Assembly: GCA_021107695.1 (NCBI GenBank)
Contig: JAIOSI010000120.1
Coordinates: 1 to 7,163, forward strand
Length of the DNA: 7,163 nucleotides
Origin: a bacterium
GTDB lineage: Bacteria > RBG-13-66-14
Direction of reading: 5' to 3'
A model generated the notes under the pieces. The model had not been told where the DNA came from, did not search any database, and saw nothing but the letters and a program-made list of their open reading frames with translations. Both the position numbers and the translations under genes were made by a program. The number at the start of each line of letters is the position of its first letter. Position 1 is the stretch's first letter. Below are positions 6,132 through 7,163 of the stretch, in pieces.

Positions 6132-6246
6132 GCAGCGCGGTGCGCTGCACCACAGAGCTGGGCTTTGCCCAGAAAATCTTGAGAATGTTAAAAATACGCT
6201 GGTAGGGGCGGACCTATGTGTCCGCCCTATGTGATTCTGCCCCTCA
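6132..6246. repeat. Direct repeat copy B (about 115 bp)
   Basis: The partner of 5702-5808, longer mainly through CTTGAGA-type sequence. It carries three palindromes in a row: GCAGCGC/GCGCTGC (6132-6148), CTGGGC-TTT-GCCCAG (6158-6172) and GGGCGGAC/GTCCGCCC (6206-6227). It appears to be the less decayed copy. It begins just beyond the -35 box of the tRNA-Val promoter. Confidence 0.8.
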
Positions 6247-6288
6247 CCCCTGCCTGTGAACGAGTTCCTCCCCAGAGGGGGGAAGGAG
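6239..6288. repeat. GCCCCTCAC ... CCTCCCC-AGA-GGGG repeat module
   Basis: GCCCCTCAC at the left edge overlaps the end of copy B, and a CTCCCC/GGGGGG hairpin (about 6268-6282) lies at the right. It is the inverted relative of 5587-5624. From 6289 to 6390 I see only unassigned sequence downstream of the CAT tRNA, with a CGCGG/CCGCG pairing that could be a weak terminator on the minus strand. Confidence 0.4.
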
Positions 6289-6390
6289 AAGCCGCAATTG
6301 ACCACTCCATCTTAGCTAATACTAAACGCGGGAGTAATCGCTGTTTGTTGTTACCTGTTAGCCGCGAGTCTATGTCCAGCTTTAAGCTGA

Positions 6391-6467
6391 TGGTGGGCCC
6401 ACCAGGACTCGAACCTGGGACCGACCGGTTATGAGCCGGTGGCTCTAACCAACTGAGCTATGGGCCC
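6391..6467 (-). tRNA. tRNA with CAT anticodon, probably tRNA-Ile2 (otherwise elongator tRNA-Met)
   Basis: A 77-nt cloverleaf on the minus strand: acceptor GGGCCCA/TGGGCCC, D stem GCTC/GAGC, anticodon stem ACCGG/CCGGT with loop CTCATAA (CAT), T stem CCAGG/CCTGG with loop TTCGAGT, discriminator A and encoded CCA. It is not the initiator, because the 1-72 pair is an intact G-C. C4-G69 and C5-G68 match known recognition features for TilS, which converts C34 to lysidine so the tRNA reads AUA as isoleucine. This favours Ile2 over elongator Met. It shows no repeat copies at its own ends. Confidence 0.93.
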
Positions 6468-6480
6468 GTAGCGAGAGGGG

Positions 6481-6509
6481 ATATTATCGCAAAATGCGGG
6501 GCAGGTCAA
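6481..6509 (-). promoter_or_regulatory. Promoter of the CAT-anticodon tRNA
   Basis: On the minus strand TTGACC (6509-6504) and TAATAT (6486-6481) are separated by 17 bp. The transcript would begin only a few bases before the mature tRNA 5' end at 6467. It is back-to-back with the rplY promoter, with 28 bp between the two -35 boxes. Confidence 0.6.
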
Positions 6510-6537
6510 CCGTCAGGATGAGGGGGTGAGGTTTGCC

Positions 6538-6566
6538 TTGCCTCTTGCCAGTCGCTGTGATAGAAT
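6538..6566 (+). promoter_or_regulatory. Promoter of rplY
   Basis: TTGCCT (6538-6543) and TAGAAT (6561-6566) are separated by 17 bp. The expected start near 6573 gives a leader of about 90 nt that carries a stem-loop before the ribosome binding site. Confidence 0.55.
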
Positions 6567-6611
6567 GCGTCCCCTTAGTCTTTTGATGCCCCTTTGACAC
6601 ACCAACCCAAT

Positions 6612-6636
6612 CTCTGGAGCAAGTACTGCTCCAGAG
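6612..6636 (+). promoter_or_regulatory. Leader stem-loop of rplY
   Basis: CTCTGGAGCA (6612-6621) and its exact complement (6627-6636) form a perfect 10-bp stem with loop AGTAC. It lies in the 5' leader, 15 nt before the AAGGA ribosome binding site (6652-6656). No T run follows, so it is unlikely to be an attenuator terminator by itself. L25 is an RNA-binding protein that represses its own mRNA in gammaproteobacteria, so a regulatory role is plausible but inferred. Confidence 0.5.
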
Positions 6637-6664
6637 TGAGGATTGCAGAGCAAGGAATAGAGCA

Positions 6665-7163
6665 ATGAAACGGGTAACCCTGAAAGCAGTAAAGCGTCAG
6701 CCGGACGGCAAGGGTGCGGCACGCAAACTTCGTCGTACGGGTCAGGTCCCAGCCGTACTTTATGGCAATGAACTTGACGGTGCCATACCGATTACGATTG
6801 ACGACTTTGTCCTCAAGCATGTGGTTAAGCCCCACGAGGCGCATAACTTCATTATCGATTTGAAGATCGGTAAAGAGTCCTATCCAACAATCATCAAGAT
6901 GATTGACCAGGATCCGATCAGCGAGGATGCGGTTCATCTGGACTTCTATCGCATCTCGATGGACAAACCGATTCAGACCCACATCCCGATTGAAATCATC
7001 GGCTCGGCTCCCGGCATTAAAGAGGGTGGCATGGTTGAGCATCATCTCCGCGAGCTGGAGATTAGTTGCCTGCCGCTGGATCTGCCCGACCAGATTACCG
7101 TGGACATCTCCTGGATGGAGCTGGACGATGTCTTCCATGTCGATCGTCTGGAGCTCGACGAAA
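6665..7163 (+). CDS. rplY: 50S ribosomal protein L25 (CTC/TL5 long form), truncated by window edge
   Basis: The first 166 residues are visible and the frame is open at the window end. L25 binds 5S rRNA in the large ribosomal subunit. The N-terminal 5S-binding domain (1 to about 92) shows the family signature GKGAARKLRRTGQVPAVLYG (15-34), then IKMIDQDPISEDAVHLDFYRI (78-98 region). A C-terminal TL5/CTC beta-domain follows, with IPIEIIGSAPGIKEGG (108-123), HLRELEISCLP (127-137) and ITVDISWMELDDVFHV. This identifies the two-domain long form rather than the short enterobacterial type. ATG at 6665 has AAGGA 8 nt upstream. In many bacteria prs lies upstream and pth downstream; here a divergent tRNA lies upstream and no prs is present, so the gene has its own promoter. 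Confidence 0.96.
   Translation, partial: MKRVTLKAVKRQPDGKGAARKLRRTGQVPAVLYGNELDGAIPITIDDFVLKHVVKPHEAHNFIIDLKIGKESYPTIIKMIDQDPISEDAVHLDFYRISMDKPIQTHIPIEIIGSAPGIKEGGMVEHHLRELEISCLPLDLPDQITVDISWMELDDVFHVDRLELDE

Noticed and set aside
5433..6288. Possible CRISPR array
   Set aside because: Repeats are few, unequal in length and spacing, imperfect, and palindromic along their own length; no regular spacers.
5905..6367. TTAGCCGCGA shared downstream of both tRNA genes (5905-5914 and 6358-6367)
   Set aside because: Only 10 bp, at different distances from the tRNA ends and without matching flanks; may be chance.
6594..6599. Perfect TTGACA on the plus strand before rplY
   Set aside because: No -10 box occurs at 16-18 bp; the hairpin lies there instead. 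The 6538-6566 pair is better.
6575..7138. 187-codon minus-strand frame
   Set aside because: Antisense to rplY, whose protein is clearly recognisable; it also runs through the leader hairpin.

Overview
The window looks like a piece of chromosome from a Gram-negative-type bacterium of moderate-to-high GC. Both tRNA genes encode their 3' CCA, and one protein carries a Sec-type signal peptide. I cannot fix the phylum. A long-form KamA-type protein, a GH57 enzyme and an L25 of the long CTC/TL5 type are compatible with Desulfuromonadales-like deltaproteobacteria. The NIDO-like secreted protein with a W-G-x-I-K tail, and the GTAGGGGC-type palindromic repeats, would also suit FCB-group candidate phyla.

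Left block (1-4017, all minus strand, so transcription runs right to left). A 515-residue KamA-like protein (2470-4017) comes first. A 193-bp gap with two palindromes separates it from a GH57 alpha-glucan enzyme (273-2276). The 5' end of uvrC (1-267) follows after only 5 bp. GH57 and uvrC are probably co-transcribed although their functions are unrelated (alpha-glucan remodelling and nucleotide excision repair). The KamA-like protein is the most surprising gene. It keeps the scaffold of the lysine 2,3-aminomutase family but has no CxxxCxxC motif and no recognisable PLP lysine.

Centre (4018-5421). A 312-bp divergent intergenic region holds candidate promoters for both directions, a short leader ORF before the KamA-like gene, and a nested hairpin just ahead of the ribosome binding site of a plus-strand gene. 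That gene encodes a 363-residue exported protein with a NIDO-like beta-rich domain, an Fn3-like domain and an unusual C-terminal tail.

Right-centre (5422-6390). No protein gene is supported here. The stretch is a mosaic of palindromic intergenic repeats, including two copies of a roughly 110-bp direct repeat that bracket tRNA-Val(CAC) and its promoter.

Right end (6391-7163). A CAT-anticodon tRNA (probably tRNA-Ile2, otherwise Met) on the minus strand is back-to-back with rplY (ribosomal protein L25, cut by the window edge). Each has its own well-spaced sigma-70-like promoter, and the rplY leader holds a perfect 10-bp hairpin.
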